A stretch of 13,914 nt of DNA from Campylobacteraceae bacterium. GTDB taxonomy: Bacteria > Campylobacterota > Campylobacteria > Campylobacterales > Sulfurovaceae. Every line of letters begins with the position of its first letter. Positions within the stretch are counted from its first letter, which is position 1. The notes beneath the pieces are model-generated. The model was not told the origin of the DNA. It was given only the letters and a program-made list of their open reading frames with translations, and did not search any database. Made by a program: the position numbers and the translations under genes. Positions 1 through 7,108 of this stretch are shown here, piece after piece. The stretch spans positions 1 to 13,914 of the forward strand of contig JALSQB010000075.1 of the NCBI GenBank assembly GCA_026985655.1, given 5' to 3'.

Positions 1-443
1 TGAGTTTAAATGCCCAAATCAAAAGTGATATTAAAGATGCTATGAGAGCTAAAGATGTTCAAAAACGAGACACCTTAAGAAACATTCAAGTAGCAGTAAA
101 AGATATTGAAGTCAATGAAAGACGTGACGTTACAGATGCTGATGTTGAAGCAATTTTAATGAAATATGCCAAACAACGTGAAGATGCTATGGTACAATTT
201 AAAGAGGCAGGTCGTGATGATTTAGTCGAAAAAGAGATAGCTGAACTTGCGATTGTTAAATCTTACTTGCCAGAGCCTATGAGTGATGAGGAGTTAAGTG
301 CTATTTTAAAAGAGATTATTGCGAGTATAGGAGCTGAGTCCATGAAAGATATGGGAAAAGTAATGGGTGCAGCAAAAAAAACCATTGGTTCAAAAGCAGA
401 TGGTGGACGGATTAATGCCTGTGTCAAAAGCCTTTTAGCTTAA
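1..443 (+). CDS. YqeY/GatB-like family protein (start codon begins one base upstream)
   Basis: Small helical protein of the YqeY family, related to the C-terminal tail domain of the amidotransferase subunit GatB. Its exact role is unsettled; a tRNA-binding or amidotransferase-associated function is usually suggested. The reading frame runs to the first base of the window, where bases 1-2 are TG preceded by a missing base, so the real start is almost certainly an ATG at base 0. That gives MSLNAQIKSDIKDAMRAKD at the N terminus, the usual opening of this family, and about 147 residues, the normal family length. An internal ATG at 42 would remove the conserved first helix. Family-typical segments include AELAIVKSYLPEPMSDEEL and MGKVMGAAKK near the end. 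It converges on the next gene with a 9-base gap. Family assignment is secure; function is not. Confidence 0.9.
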   Translation, partial: SLNAQIKSDIKDAMRAKDVQKRDTLRNIQVAVKDIEVNERRDVTDADVEAILMKYAKQREDAMVQFKEAGRDDLVEKEIAELAIVKSYLPEPMSDEELSAILKEIIASIGAESMKDMGKVMGAAKKTIGSKADGGRINACVKSLLA

Positions 444-458
444 ATAATAACTTTAAGC
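438..458. terminator. AT-rich bidirectional hairpin between convergent stops
   Basis: GCTTAAA (438-444) pairs perfectly with TTTAAGC (452-458) around a 7-base loop. The TAA stop codons of both convergent genes lie in the two arms. On the plus strand six T residues follow at about 465-470. The stem is AT-rich and weak, so a shared terminator is an inference. Confidence 0.4.
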
Positions 459-884
459 ATAACGTTTTTTCAAATCAGCTAAGAAGTCTATCACTCTTAG
501 TTGATATATTTTATCATCTTCATTCATCTCACATACTTGAAACTTCATTAAAGCATCAATATCTATTTTTTGAGCAAAACGTTTAACATCACGCGTCTCT
601 TTTTCAACTTGAAATACTAAATGTTCAAAGTCTAAACCATTATTGGTAATAATTTTTCTAAAATACTCTTGAACGGTTTCTACTAAAATTTCGCAACGTT
701 CTTCATCATTTTTATAAATATTACACGCCGCTTGAAGAAGTAATTCTTCTTTACATTCACTCATTTCTCCATTGGCTCCAATAACCAATGTAAGCACCTT
801 AGCACGATATTCTAAAGAGTTATTATGATAAAGTAAAAACTCTCTAAAAATCTTTTTAACCTTTCGCCTTAAGGTTTTAACCAT
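453..884 (-). CDS. TerB-like helical hypothetical protein
   Basis: A 143-residue soluble, predominantly helical protein that I do not recognise with certainty. Residues about 28-50 (AKVLTLVIGANGEMSECKEE) resemble the acidic helix-loop motif of TerB-like domains (ADGxxSxxE). The C-terminal segment LMKFQVCEMNEDDKIY could be the second copy of that motif. The N terminus is strongly basic (KTLRRKVKKIFRE), which could favour nucleic-acid or membrane-surface contact. There is no signal peptide or membrane helix. The ATG overlaps the gpsA stop codon by 8 bases (ATGGTTAA) and has AGAGGA about 8 bases upstream, so it is probably the last gene of the ftsK-side transcript. A TerB relationship is inferred from the motif alone; no function is proposed. 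Confidence 0.8.
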   Translation of the reverse strand: MVKTLRRKVKKIFREFLLYHNNSLEYRAKVLTLVIGANGEMSECKEELLLQAACNIYKNDEERCEILVETVQEYFRKIITNNGLDFEHLVFQVEKETRDVKRFAQKIDIDALMKFQVCEMNEDDKIYQLRVIDFLADLKKRYA

Positions 885-1764
885 TCAATAAATCCTCTAC
901 GCATATCGAGGGTTCTTTTCCCTCTAACATTTTATAAACTTCAGAGGCAATGGGTAAGTAAATGTTTTCTTTTTGGGCAATAAAATGTAATGCTTTGGTG
1001 GTAGGAATCCCCTCTGCTACTTCACCCAACTCTTCTACAATATTGTCTAATTTTTTCCCTTGTGCTAAACCAAAACCAACACGATAATTTCGAGACAAAG
1101 AAGAAGAGGCTGTTAAAAACAAGTCTCCTGAACCACCCAAAGACAAAAAGGTTCTCCGTCTTGCTCCAAATTTTTTACCAAAACGTGTCATCTCTACCAA
1201 CCCACGTGAAATAAGGGCTGCACGTGCATTGTTACCAAGTTCTAAACCATCACAAACGCCCCCTGCAATGGCAATTACATTTTTGTATGCCCCTGAAACT
1301 TCTGCCCCTACCACATCACTATCAACATACCCTTTAATAAAACTCGGTAAAGCATCAACATATTTTTGAGCCAACTCTTTAGAACTTGAAGAAATTTTCA
1401 ATGCTGTGGGCAAAGACTTTTGTACTTCACTGGCAAAAGAAGGACCAGAAATAAACGCCAATCTATCTGCTTCTACAAAAGAGCCATAGACCTCATTGAG
1501 AAATGCACCTGTGGCTACTTCAATCCCTTTGGCTGCAACTAAAAGATTTTGTCCTCTATCTTCAAAGTTTGCTTCCATCCACTCTCTAACAGCTTGAGCT
1601 GGAATGGCCATGACCAAATAGTTACATGACAGAGCTTCATCTAAACTCACAAAATTCTCAATATCTTTAGGTGACCTAGAGTTTATGACCACCTCATTGT
1701 TTTGTTTATATGCGTGGTAGAGTGCTTGACCCCACTTTCCTGCTCCAATAATTGCTATTTTCAT
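877..1764 (-). CDS. gpsA: Glycerol-3-phosphate dehydrogenase [NAD(P)+]
   Basis: Cytoplasmic enzyme that interconverts dihydroxyacetone phosphate and sn-glycerol 3-phosphate, supplying the backbone for phospholipids. The N terminus carries the dinucleotide-binding motif IGAGKWGQAL (residues 6-15, GxGxWG). SGPSFA (106-111) is the characteristic substrate-side motif. GAYKNVIAIAGG (158-169) contains the family catalytic lysine, K161, and GNNARAALI (177-185) contains the conserved substrate-binding arginine. GGSGDLFLT (210-218) follows. At 295 residues it is slightly shorter than the roughly 340-residue E. coli enzyme, typical of compact Campylobacterota versions. The start overlaps the upstream RCK gene by ATGA, with GAGGTG just before it, indicating coupled translation. 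No oddities in the key residues. Confidence 0.96.
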   Translation of the reverse strand: MKIAIIGAGKWGQALYHAYKQNNEVVINSRSPKDIENFVSLDEALSCNYLVMAIPAQAVREWMEANFEDRGQNLLVAAKGIEVATGAFLNEVYGSFVEADRLAFISGPSFASEVQKSLPTALKISSSSKELAQKYVDALPSFIKGYVDSDVVGAEVSGAYKNVIAIAGGVCDGLELGNNARAALISRGLVEMTRFGKKFGARRRTFLSLGGSGDLFLTASSSLSRNYRVGFGLAQGKKLDNIVEELGEVAEGIPTTKALHFIAQKENIYLPIASEVYKMLEGKEPSICVEDLLNG

Positions 1765-2465
1765 CTCTTCACCTCATTTATATATGCTTCAAATTTTTCC
1801 AAGTCCGTATTATACCCTATACAGACAATGGTATCACCCGAATCAAATCTATTTTCAACGCCAGAGGTGACAAAAATAAACTTTTTACTTAAACGATTGT
1901 CTATCATTCCTACCATAATGACATGATGTTGTGTAAAATCAAAAGTATCTACCATTACTTTATCTATAATTGAATTTTGAGGAATCGTCATCTCTTTAAA
2001 CGAAAAATCTTCACTAGGAGAGAGAAGTCTATCAACAAGTTGTGTGGTCACAGGTTTATGTAAAATATTATGTAACCTATTGGCACTCACTTGATAAAGG
2101 TCAATAATACGTTTTGCTCCTGCCATCTTTAACTTTTGGGTCGTATGCATAGAATCTGACAAAGCAATAATCATCGTTTTAGGAAAAAGTGCGTGAAGTG
2201 AAAGTGTTAAAAATACATTTAAGTGTTTATCTTCCAAGACACAAATAAGATAATCCTCTTCTCCTACTTCCAATTTTTCTAATTCACTGTCATCAGTCAT
2301 ATCTATTTTTTTTACATCAACATAGCCATCAGCATAGGCTTGGTCATAAGCTTCTTGAGTAGAAAGTATTAAACTAAGGTGCAAAGATTCATAGCTTAAC
2401 TGCTTGGCAACAAAAGAGGAAGATTTGCCATATCCAAACATAAAAGCTTTAGCTTTACGCTCCAT
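1761..2465 (-). CDS. Stand-alone RCK (TrkA-N/TrkA-C) regulatory protein
   Basis: Soluble protein of about 234 residues with the two-part RCK layout used to gate K+ channels and transporters. It has a Rossmann half (AFMFGYGKSSSFVAKQL near the N terminus, then alternating strands and helices to about residue 125) and a TrkA-C-like half (MTIPQNSIIDKVMVD to SGDTIVCIGYNTDLEKF). There are no membrane helices. I chose the ATG at 2465 because AAAGG lies 6 bases upstream. The ATG at 2480 adds five residues and has no visible ribosome site. From 2465 the gene overlaps the channel gene by 11 bases, so co-translation and a physical partnership are likely. Nucleotide binding may be weakened: the third glycine of GxGxxG is serine, and the acidic residue expected after strand 2 is not obvious (LSLILSTQEAYD). 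The RCK fold is well supported; partnership with the channel is inference. Confidence 0.88.
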   Translation of the reverse strand: MERKAKAFMFGYGKSSSFVAKQLSYESLHLSLILSTQEAYDQAYADGYVDVKKIDMTDDSELEKLEVGEEDYLICVLEDKHLNVFLTLSLHALFPKTMIIALSDSMHTTQKLKMAGAKRIIDLYQVSANRLHNILHKPVTTQLVDRLLSPSEDFSFKEMTIPQNSIIDKVMVDTFDFTQHHVIMVGMIDNRLSKKFIFVTSGVENRFDSGDTIVCIGYNTDLEKFEAYINEVKR

Positions 2466-4008
2466 AAGAAACCTTTGCATAAGATGATTTAAAATAACTA
2501 ATACTCACTTTCCGTCCCATAAGTAACAGCGTATCTCCCTTTTTGATTATATAATCTAAACTCGGATTAAACATAAACTCCCCTTTTTCATTTTGTATGC
2601 CAAGCGACAACAACTTAAAAGATTTAAAATTAATATCCAAAATACTTATGCCAATTAATTTTTGATGTTCTCTAACTAAAACTTCATCGAGTTGTGCTAA
2701 ATGTTGTCCCGTTAAAATAGCATAAATAGCACGATACATCACAGGCTGAGTAATGGCAGTCAGTAACATTTTGTTTGCCACAACATTCGGACGTACCACA
2801 TGGTCTGCTCCTGCTAATTTACATTTTTTAGCAATATTGTCATTCGATGCACGGGTTATCACTTTAATTTTTGAAGAGAGTGCTTTTGCATTTAAAATAA
2901 TGTAAATATTCGCCACATCACTCCCTGTTAATGCTAAGAGCGTAATATTGGCATACGACACGTTAAATTTAGCAATCACATCATGCCGACTTGCATCTTC
3001 AACAATTGCACGATAGCCCTCTTTTATGGCTTCATCTATTTTCTTTTTATTATTATCAATAATAATATAACGATTTTTATAGGTTTGATGATACTGCCTC
3101 AAAAACATACGTGTCATCTGTCCATAACCACAGATAATCATAAAATCTTCATGTTTATTCGTCTCTTCAACCAAACGGTTCTCTTTAAGTTCATCAAGTT
3201 TTTCAGAAAAAGAGGAGACAATCACCGAAGTCACAAATGAAATCATTGCAATCCCAGCAATAATTACCAACATCGACACCACACGCCCCTCAACCGTTAC
3301 AGGAGAAATATCTCCATAACCCACGGTTGAGATGGTAATTAATGCCCAATAAAAAGCATCGAACAATGAATTAATATGAGGATTAAACTTCTCTTCAAAA
3401 ACATAAATGGCAATTCCTGCTGTGGTCACAATAAAAAGCAACAAAAAAAGAAGCGTAAAGAGTTCAAATTTTTTAGTAGAGAGGACTTCCATAAATTGGT
3501 GAATACTTTTGGTATAACGCAGAAGTTTAAAGACGCGAAACAGTACAAAAATACGCAGAACTCGCAATGGTCTATAAGCAGGTAAAATCGCTAACAAATC
3601 AATAATTGCTGAAGGCGTTAAAAGATAAAAGAATTTCTCTTTAAAAACTCTTTTTGTGGGTGCAAGTAAAGAGAACTCTTTGCCTAAAAAATTGGCTTCA
3701 GCATGTTCTTTAATGACCTCTTTACTCCAAGAGTTATGTACCCAAACACGTGCCACATATTCTAAAGTAAAAATAAGTGTCACCACATATAAATCAAAAA
3801 AATCAATCCAATTTGTAACTGAATGCTTTACTTCATAGACTAAAATTGCGATGGAACTCACAATCAATAAAATCATAAAAATGTCAAAATATTTTTTATA
3901 TTTGTAATCACTATTAAGTAGAAAATTATGGCTAATCTCTTTTATACGATTATAATGTTTAGACTCATGCAAAAAAAATGCAAATTGTATGAGCAGTTTT
4001 TTTAGCAT
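2455..4008 (-). CDS. Kch-type six-helix potassium channel with cytoplasmic RCK domain
   Basis: Inner-membrane voltage-sensor-type K+ channel of 517 residues. Likely S1 is 41-60, S2 67-90 and S3 131-143. S4 is about 146-164, with repeated positive charges (R146, R149, R152, R158, K161, R164). S5 is 181-203, the pore helix about 213-227, the K+ selectivity filter TVGYGD 228-233, and S6 241-267. A charged linker leads to the RCK N-lobe beginning at IICGYGQMTR (291-300), followed by IIIDNNKKK, which supplies the acidic residue expected for nucleotide binding. A TrkA-C lobe ends the protein (LDYIIKKGDTLLLMGRK). A subunit with one RCK domain would form a tetramer with four RCKs; a full eight-RCK gating ring needs another source, and the next gene is a separate RCK. 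AAAGGA lies about 9 bases before the ATG. The extra loop between S2 and S3 (about 91-130) is basic and unusual in length. Confidence 0.93.
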   Translation of the reverse strand: MLKKLLIQFAFFLHESKHYNRIKEISHNFLLNSDYKYKKYFDIFMILLIVSSIAILVYEVKHSVTNWIDFFDLYVVTLIFTLEYVARVWVHNSWSKEVIKEHAEANFLGKEFSLLAPTKRVFKEKFFYLLTPSAIIDLLAILPAYRPLRVLRIFVLFRVFKLLRYTKSIHQFMEVLSTKKFELFTLLFLLLFIVTTAGIAIYVFEEKFNPHINSLFDAFYWALITISTVGYGDISPVTVEGRVVSMLVIIAGIAMISFVTSVIVSSFSEKLDELKENRLVEETNKHEDFMIICGYGQMTRMFLRQYHQTYKNRYIIIDNNKKKIDEAIKEGYRAIVEDASRHDVIAKFNVSYANITLLALTGSDVANIYIILNAKALSSKIKVITRASNDNIAKKCKLAGADHVVRPNVVANKMLLTAITQPVMYRAIYAILTGQHLAQLDEVLVREHQKLIGISILDINFKSFKLLSLGIQNEKGEFMFNPSLDYIIKKGDTLLLMGRKVSISYFKSSYAKVSYGA

Positions 4009-4020
4009 TATATGAAATCC

Positions 4021-4044
4021 TTTGTTTTAACTTTTTGTTTTAAC
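4021..4044. repeat. Two direct copies of TTTGTTTTAAC in the channel-gene leader
   Basis: TTTGTTTTAAC occurs at 4021-4031 and again at 4034-4044, a 13-base period. On the minus strand this reads GTTAAAACAAA twice, just upstream of and partly touching the AAAGGA ribosome site of the channel gene. A possible -10 (GATAAT on the minus strand, 4053-4058) lies just beyond. This may be an operator or leader element, or simple AT-rich duplication. Confidence 0.45.
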
Positions 4045-4086
4045 TTATGGATATTATCTTAACATATTATTTTATTTATTTTATTA

Positions 4087-6411
4087 TTAAAGAATAATAT
4101 CTCTTTGTCCTTTACTGTTTGGAGCAGAAAGTACACCCATCTCTTGTAACTGCTCTATAATATTTGCTGAACGATTGTAACCGATTTGTAATTTACGTTG
4201 TAAATAAGAGATAGAGGTTTTTTGATCAGCCAATATAATCTTACGTGCCTCTTCATAGAGTTCATCTAAATCACCTTGTACCCCTAGACCTACTTTAGTA
4301 TCAGAATCCTCTTTAACCAAATAGCGTTCATCATAATCAGGTGCGCGTTGTGCTTTTAAAAACTCAACTATCTCCTCTACCTCATCTTCAGAGTTCCAAG
4401 GTGCATGAATTCTCACCAATCCGTTTGAACCAGGTGGGGTAAAGAGTGCATCTCCTTTCCCCAATAAACTGTCTGCCCCTAAAGCATCTAAAATAACTTT
4501 AGAATCAATTCTCTGCCCTACTCGGTACGCAAGTCGTGAAGGTAAATTGGCTTTAATAAGCCCTGTTACAACATCTACCGATGGTCTTTGGGTAGCAACA
4601 ATAAGGTGAATCCCTGCTGCTCTTGCCATCTGTGCTAAGCGTGCAATGGAAAATTCAACATCTTTTCCCCCATTCATGATTAAATCAGCCAACTCATCAA
4701 TCACTACCACAATAAAAGGCATGGTGTCTATCCCTTTTTTCTTTGCTTTTTCGTTGTAGTTGTCAATATTTTTAGTACGACTCTCTGCCATCATTTTGTA
4801 GCGTCGCTCCATCTCTCCTACCATGTTTGCTAAAGCTGCTATGGCTTTAGCTGCATCAGTAATAACAGGGGTAATGAGGTGAGGAATATCATTATAGATA
4901 GAAAACTCTAACATCTTAGGGTCAATGAGCATCAGCTTTAAATTGTCTGGGTCATTTCGGTAGAGTAGTGACAAAATCATCGCATTAATCCCTACTGATT
5001 TACCAGAACCCGTTGTTCCTGCTATGAGTAAGTGAGGAAGTTTTTTCAAGTCAGTTACAAATGGATTACCCACAATGTCTTTTCCCATCGCCATAGTAAG
5101 AGGTGATTTAGAGGTCATAAAAAGTTCACTCTCTAAAATATCACGTAAGTAAATGGTATCAAAACTCTCATTGGGAATTTCTATTCCTACCACATCACGC
5201 CCAGGGATTGGTGCTTGAATTCTTATGGTTTCAGCACGAAGTGCCATCGCAAGGTCATCTTGAAGATTTAAAATTTTGGAGACTTTAACATTCGCAGCTG
5301 GTTTAAACTCAAAGGTAGTGACCAAAGGACCTGAATAGATGTCCATCACCTCACCTGTAATTTTGAACTGTCCTAGTTTGTCTAACAGTTCATGTACCTT
5401 TCTGTCTATCTCCTCTTCATCTACTTTGGTGCGTGTTTGAGGAGCTTCAGCCAAAAAGTCCAAATATGGTAAAATGAAATCTTCAGGCTCTTCAATCTCC
5501 CCTTTTTCTAATTCGTCCATTAAGGCTTTATTCTCTTTTAACTCATCAAGTATTTTAGCTGTTGTTTCTCTCTCCTCAATGATTTTTTCTTCAGTATAAA
5601 GTTCTTCAGTAATAGGTACTTCTACGACCTCTTCTTCTATAAACTCCTCCATAATCTTTTCATCTAAATCATTTGTCTTAGCAATTTCTTGAATTTCAAT
5701 ATTACCAATATCATCTAAAGGTCGTTCTTCTAGCATTGTCACAGTTTCAGGATTTTTTTTCAATTTCTTTTTGACTGGTTTTTTCTTATGGGCAAGTTTT
5801 TTAGGAACTTTCTGTTTCACAACCGTACTGTTTAAATTTTTTCGTACCTTCTTTTTAGCAACAATGGTTGTCATGCTCTCCGTACTCTCTTTATCAAAAA
5901 ATGGATTCTTAAAGTGCAATGCCATTTTATCCCATAAAGGAGAGAGTTTATTTATCAGATAAACTTTATATTTATTTAATATTTTTATATAAACATTAAA
6001 ATCAGGTATTTCGTCCATAATAAGCACAAAAGAGATAGCCGTTAGCAATATCCATAAAAGCCACATTCCTGCTTTTCCAACAAAAGGATTTAAAAAATCA
6101 TAGAGTGTTATGCCTATGAGTCCTGCATTATAAATATCAACAAGCAACGATTGAAGTAATATCAAAGAGATAAGAAGCAATATCCACCCTGTATGAAACT
6201 CCATATCTTTGAGTAATTTTTTATTTTTATACATTTTGTAAAGAGGAATCATTAAAATAAAAAGATTTACATAGGCTAAATATCCAAAAATATTTATGTT
6301 CCCCTCTCCATACGCTTTACCTATTTTCCCGACCATCTCTGTTGAGTGAAATGAGGTTGAAAAAGCTCCATATAAGAATATAATAACCATTATAAATATA
6401 AAAATATGCAC
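4087..6411 (-). CDS. ftsK: DNA translocase FtsK/SpoIIIE (GTG start)
   Basis: Septum-anchored hexameric ATPase that pumps chromosomal DNA during division and activates Xer recombination at dif. Four membrane helices fit residues about 3-20, 41-60, 75-95 and 114-132. A low-complexity linker follows: strongly basic at about 186-220 (KKKPVKKKLKKNP) and strongly acidic at about 250-310. The motor holds Walker A GTTGSGKS (465-472) and Walker B FIVVVIDELAD (566-576), with LIVATQRPSVDVVTG at 603-617. The C-terminal winged-helix gamma domain, which reads DNA polarity, begins at about 712. The start is GTG at 6409-6411, with AGGAG 6 bases upstream; the next in-frame ATG would cut into the first helix. 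At 774 residues it is compact compared with the E. coli protein (about 1330), mainly because of its short linker, as expected in this phylum. It is divergent from hup. Confidence 0.97.
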   Translation of the reverse strand: MHIFIFIMVIIFLYGAFSTSFHSTEMVGKIGKAYGEGNINIFGYLAYVNLFILMIPLYKMYKNKKLLKDMEFHTGWILLLISLILLQSLLVDIYNAGLIGITLYDFLNPFVGKAGMWLLWILLTAISFVLIMDEIPDFNVYIKILNKYKVYLINKLSPLWDKMALHFKNPFFDKESTESMTTIVAKKKVRKNLNSTVVKQKVPKKLAHKKKPVKKKLKKNPETVTMLEERPLDDIGNIEIQEIAKTNDLDEKIMEEFIEEEVVEVPITEELYTEEKIIEERETTAKILDELKENKALMDELEKGEIEEPEDFILPYLDFLAEAPQTRTKVDEEEIDRKVHELLDKLGQFKITGEVMDIYSGPLVTTFEFKPAANVKVSKILNLQDDLAMALRAETIRIQAPIPGRDVVGIEIPNESFDTIYLRDILESELFMTSKSPLTMAMGKDIVGNPFVTDLKKLPHLLIAGTTGSGKSVGINAMILSLLYRNDPDNLKLMLIDPKMLEFSIYNDIPHLITPVITDAAKAIAALANMVGEMERRYKMMAESRTKNIDNYNEKAKKKGIDTMPFIVVVIDELADLIMNGGKDVEFSIARLAQMARAAGIHLIVATQRPSVDVVTGLIKANLPSRLAYRVGQRIDSKVILDALGADSLLGKGDALFTPPGSNGLVRIHAPWNSEDEVEEIVEFLKAQRAPDYDERYLVKEDSDTKVGLGVQGDLDELYEEARKIILADQKTSISYLQRKLQIGYNRSANIIEQLQEMGVLSAPNSKGQRDIIL

Positions 6412-6435
6412 AAATAACTCCTAAAAATTTAAATA

Positions 6436-6444
6436 ATTATAACA
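6436..6444 (-). promoter_or_regulatory. Candidate extended -10 promoter of ftsK
   Basis: On the minus strand the sequence reads TGTTATAAT: a perfect TATAAT (6436-6441) with an extended TGn element. Predicted transcription start is near 6429, leaving a leader of about 18 bases that contains the AGGAG ribosome site. No good -35 at 17 bp; TTGAAT lies 19 bp away. Confidence 0.6.
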
Positions 6445-6465
6445 TTTTTTCAAACAATCTATTCA

Positions 6466-6510
6466 AAAAGCATAGCTTTTGGGGCTTTTTTCCACTTTTT
6501 ATGAAAAAGT
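6466..6510. repeat. Two adjacent perfect small hairpins between ftsK and hup promoters
   Basis: AAAAGC-ATA-GCTTTT (6466-6480) is a perfect 6-bp stem, and ACTTTTT-ATG-AAAAAGT (6494-6510) a perfect 7-bp stem, both with 3-base loops. GGGGCTTTTTT between them gives the first arm an alternative partner. They lie between the divergent core promoters, immediately next to the hup -35 at 6512, so neither belongs to the 3' end of a visible gene. Function unknown. Confidence 0.5.
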
Positions 6511-6511
6511 C

Positions 6512-6540
6512 TTGTTATTTTAAATAAATAATTGTAGAAT
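6512..6540 (+). promoter_or_regulatory. Sigma-70 type promoter of hup
   Basis: TTGTTA (6512-6517), a 17-base spacer and TAGAAT (6535-6540) form the best full promoter match in the window. Transcription would start near 6547. A good ribosome site AAAGGA (6563-6568) sits 7 bases before the hup ATG. The spacing is seen directly; activity is inferred. Confidence 0.7.
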
Positions 6541-6575
6541 TTACGACACACATAATTATTACAAAGGATACTTTT

Positions 6576-6848
6576 ATGAAAAAAGCAGAGTTTATTGATG
6601 CAGTAGCAGAGAAATCAGGTTTATCTAAAAAAGATACAAACGAAGCATTAAATGCTATATTAGAAACAATTACAGAAGCGTTAAAAGCTAGAAAAACTGT
6701 TAGCTTTATTGGTTTTGGTTCATTTACAACCGTACATAGAGAAGCAAGAGAAGCAAGAGTTCCATTAACAGGTAAAACTGTTCAAATTCCAGCAAGACAT
6801 GCTGTTAAATTTAAAGTTGGTAAATCTTTAAAAGATACCGTAGCATAA
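6576..6848 (+). CDS. hup: DNA-binding protein HU
   Basis: Small nucleoid-associated protein of the HU/IHF family, 90 residues, which dimerises and bends DNA. The helical dimerisation half (1-40) is followed by GFGSF (46-50), the diagnostic family motif. The flexible DNA-binding arm (about 54-72) has the intercalating proline at P63 in the context RVPLTGKTVQIPAR. The C-terminal VKFKVGKSLKD is typical. The many family members with this layout are homodimeric HU, and no second subunit is visible here. It is transcribed alone from a strong-looking promoter, divergent from ftsK, and followed by a tRNA gene with its own -10. HU is favoured over IHF by arm sequence and by the phylum. Confidence 0.95.
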   Translation: MKKAEFIDAVAEKSGLSKKDTNEALNAILETITEALKARKTVSFIGFGSFTTVHREAREARVPLTGKTVQIPARHAVKFKVGKSLKDTVA

Positions 6849-6875
6849 TTAACAATTATTTAAGTTACATCGCTG

Positions 6876-6881
6876 TATAAT
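6876..6881 (+). promoter_or_regulatory. TATAAT -10 box for tRNA-Leu
   Basis: A perfect TATAAT lies 26 bases before the mature tRNA 5' end, predicting initiation at about 6888, inside the left arm of the adjacent palindrome. No convincing -35 is visible, which is common in this phylum. Confidence 0.6.
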
Positions 6882-6883
6882 TG

Positions 6884-6906
6884 CATTCCAATTTTAAATT
6901 GGAATG
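6884..6906. repeat. Palindrome (11-bp arms) abutting the tRNA-Leu 5' end
   Basis: CATTCCAATTT (6884-6894) and AAATTGGAATG (6896-6906) are perfect reverse complements around a single T. The right arm ends two bases before the mature tRNA. No T tract follows, so it is not a standard terminator for hup. It could be an operator, a leader structure near RNase P cleavage, or a scar. Confidence 0.6.
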
Positions 6907-6907
6907 T

Positions 6908-6992
6908 GCCACAGTGATGGAACTGGTAGACTTGGTAGACTCAAAATCTTCTGCTTTCGGGCGTGTCGGTTCGAATCCGACCTGTGGTACCA
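6908..6992 (+). tRNA. tRNA-Leu, anticodon CAA
   Basis: An 85-base class II tRNA with encoded CCA. Acceptor GCCACAG (6908-6914) pairs with CTGTGGT (6982-6988), with G-U as the first pair; discriminator A 6989 and CCA 6990-6992 follow. The D-arm contains the invariant GG of CTGGTAGA. The anticodon loop CTCAAAA has CAA at 6942-6944, reading UUG codons. A long variable arm (GCTTTCGGGC) confirms the class II leucine type. The T-arm is GTCGG-TTCGAAT-CCGAC. One oddity is the anticodon stem GTAGA/TCTTC, which has a T-T mismatch at its second pair (6936 against 6950). Confidence 0.95.
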
Positions 6993-7000
6993 CATTTAAA

Positions 7001-7026
7001 CTGTCTTCAGCAGACGGCTCAATTTT
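7001..7026 (+). terminator. Weak candidate terminator after tRNA-Leu
   Basis: CTGTCT (7001-7006) can pair with AGACGG (7012-7017), including one G-U pair, around loop TCAGC. CTCAATTTTT follows. The stem is short and the T tract is offset, so this is only a candidate end for the tRNA transcript. Confidence 0.35.
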
Positions 7027-7076
7027 TACATTAAATTTTCTCCCCAACTTATTAAAACTTCAATAATTTTTTTAGA

Positions 7077-7082
7077 TATAAT
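7077..7082 (+). promoter_or_regulatory. TATAAT -10 box of the ubiX-coaD-tmk operon
   Basis: A perfect TATAAT preceded by a T-rich tract (TTTTTTTAGA) but no clear -35, the usual housekeeping promoter form in Campylobacterota. Initiation is predicted near 7088, 21 bases before the ubiX ATG. AGGA at 7100-7103 is the ribosome site. Confidence 0.65.
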
Positions 7083-7108
7083 CCCCTAATTAATTACCTA
7101 GGAAAATA

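Noticed and set aside
42..443. ATG at 42 as the YqeY-family start
   Set aside because: The upstream in-frame residues match the conserved N terminus, and the frame reaches a start codon spanning the window edge.
1702..1926. Plus-strand open frame opposite gpsA and the RCK gene
   Set aside because: Antisense shadow of two well-supported genes, with no family-like motif.
2455..2480. Channel and RCK genes as one gene broken by a frameshift
   Set aside because: Each has complete domains, the second has its own ribosome site before the ATG at 2465, and no in-phase slippery heptamer is present; the change would need a +1 shift.
6865..7066. Open frames on both strands covering the tRNA-Leu region
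   Set aside because: They exist only because the tRNA and its flanking palindrome are read as codons; neither has a ribosome site or a protein-like composition.
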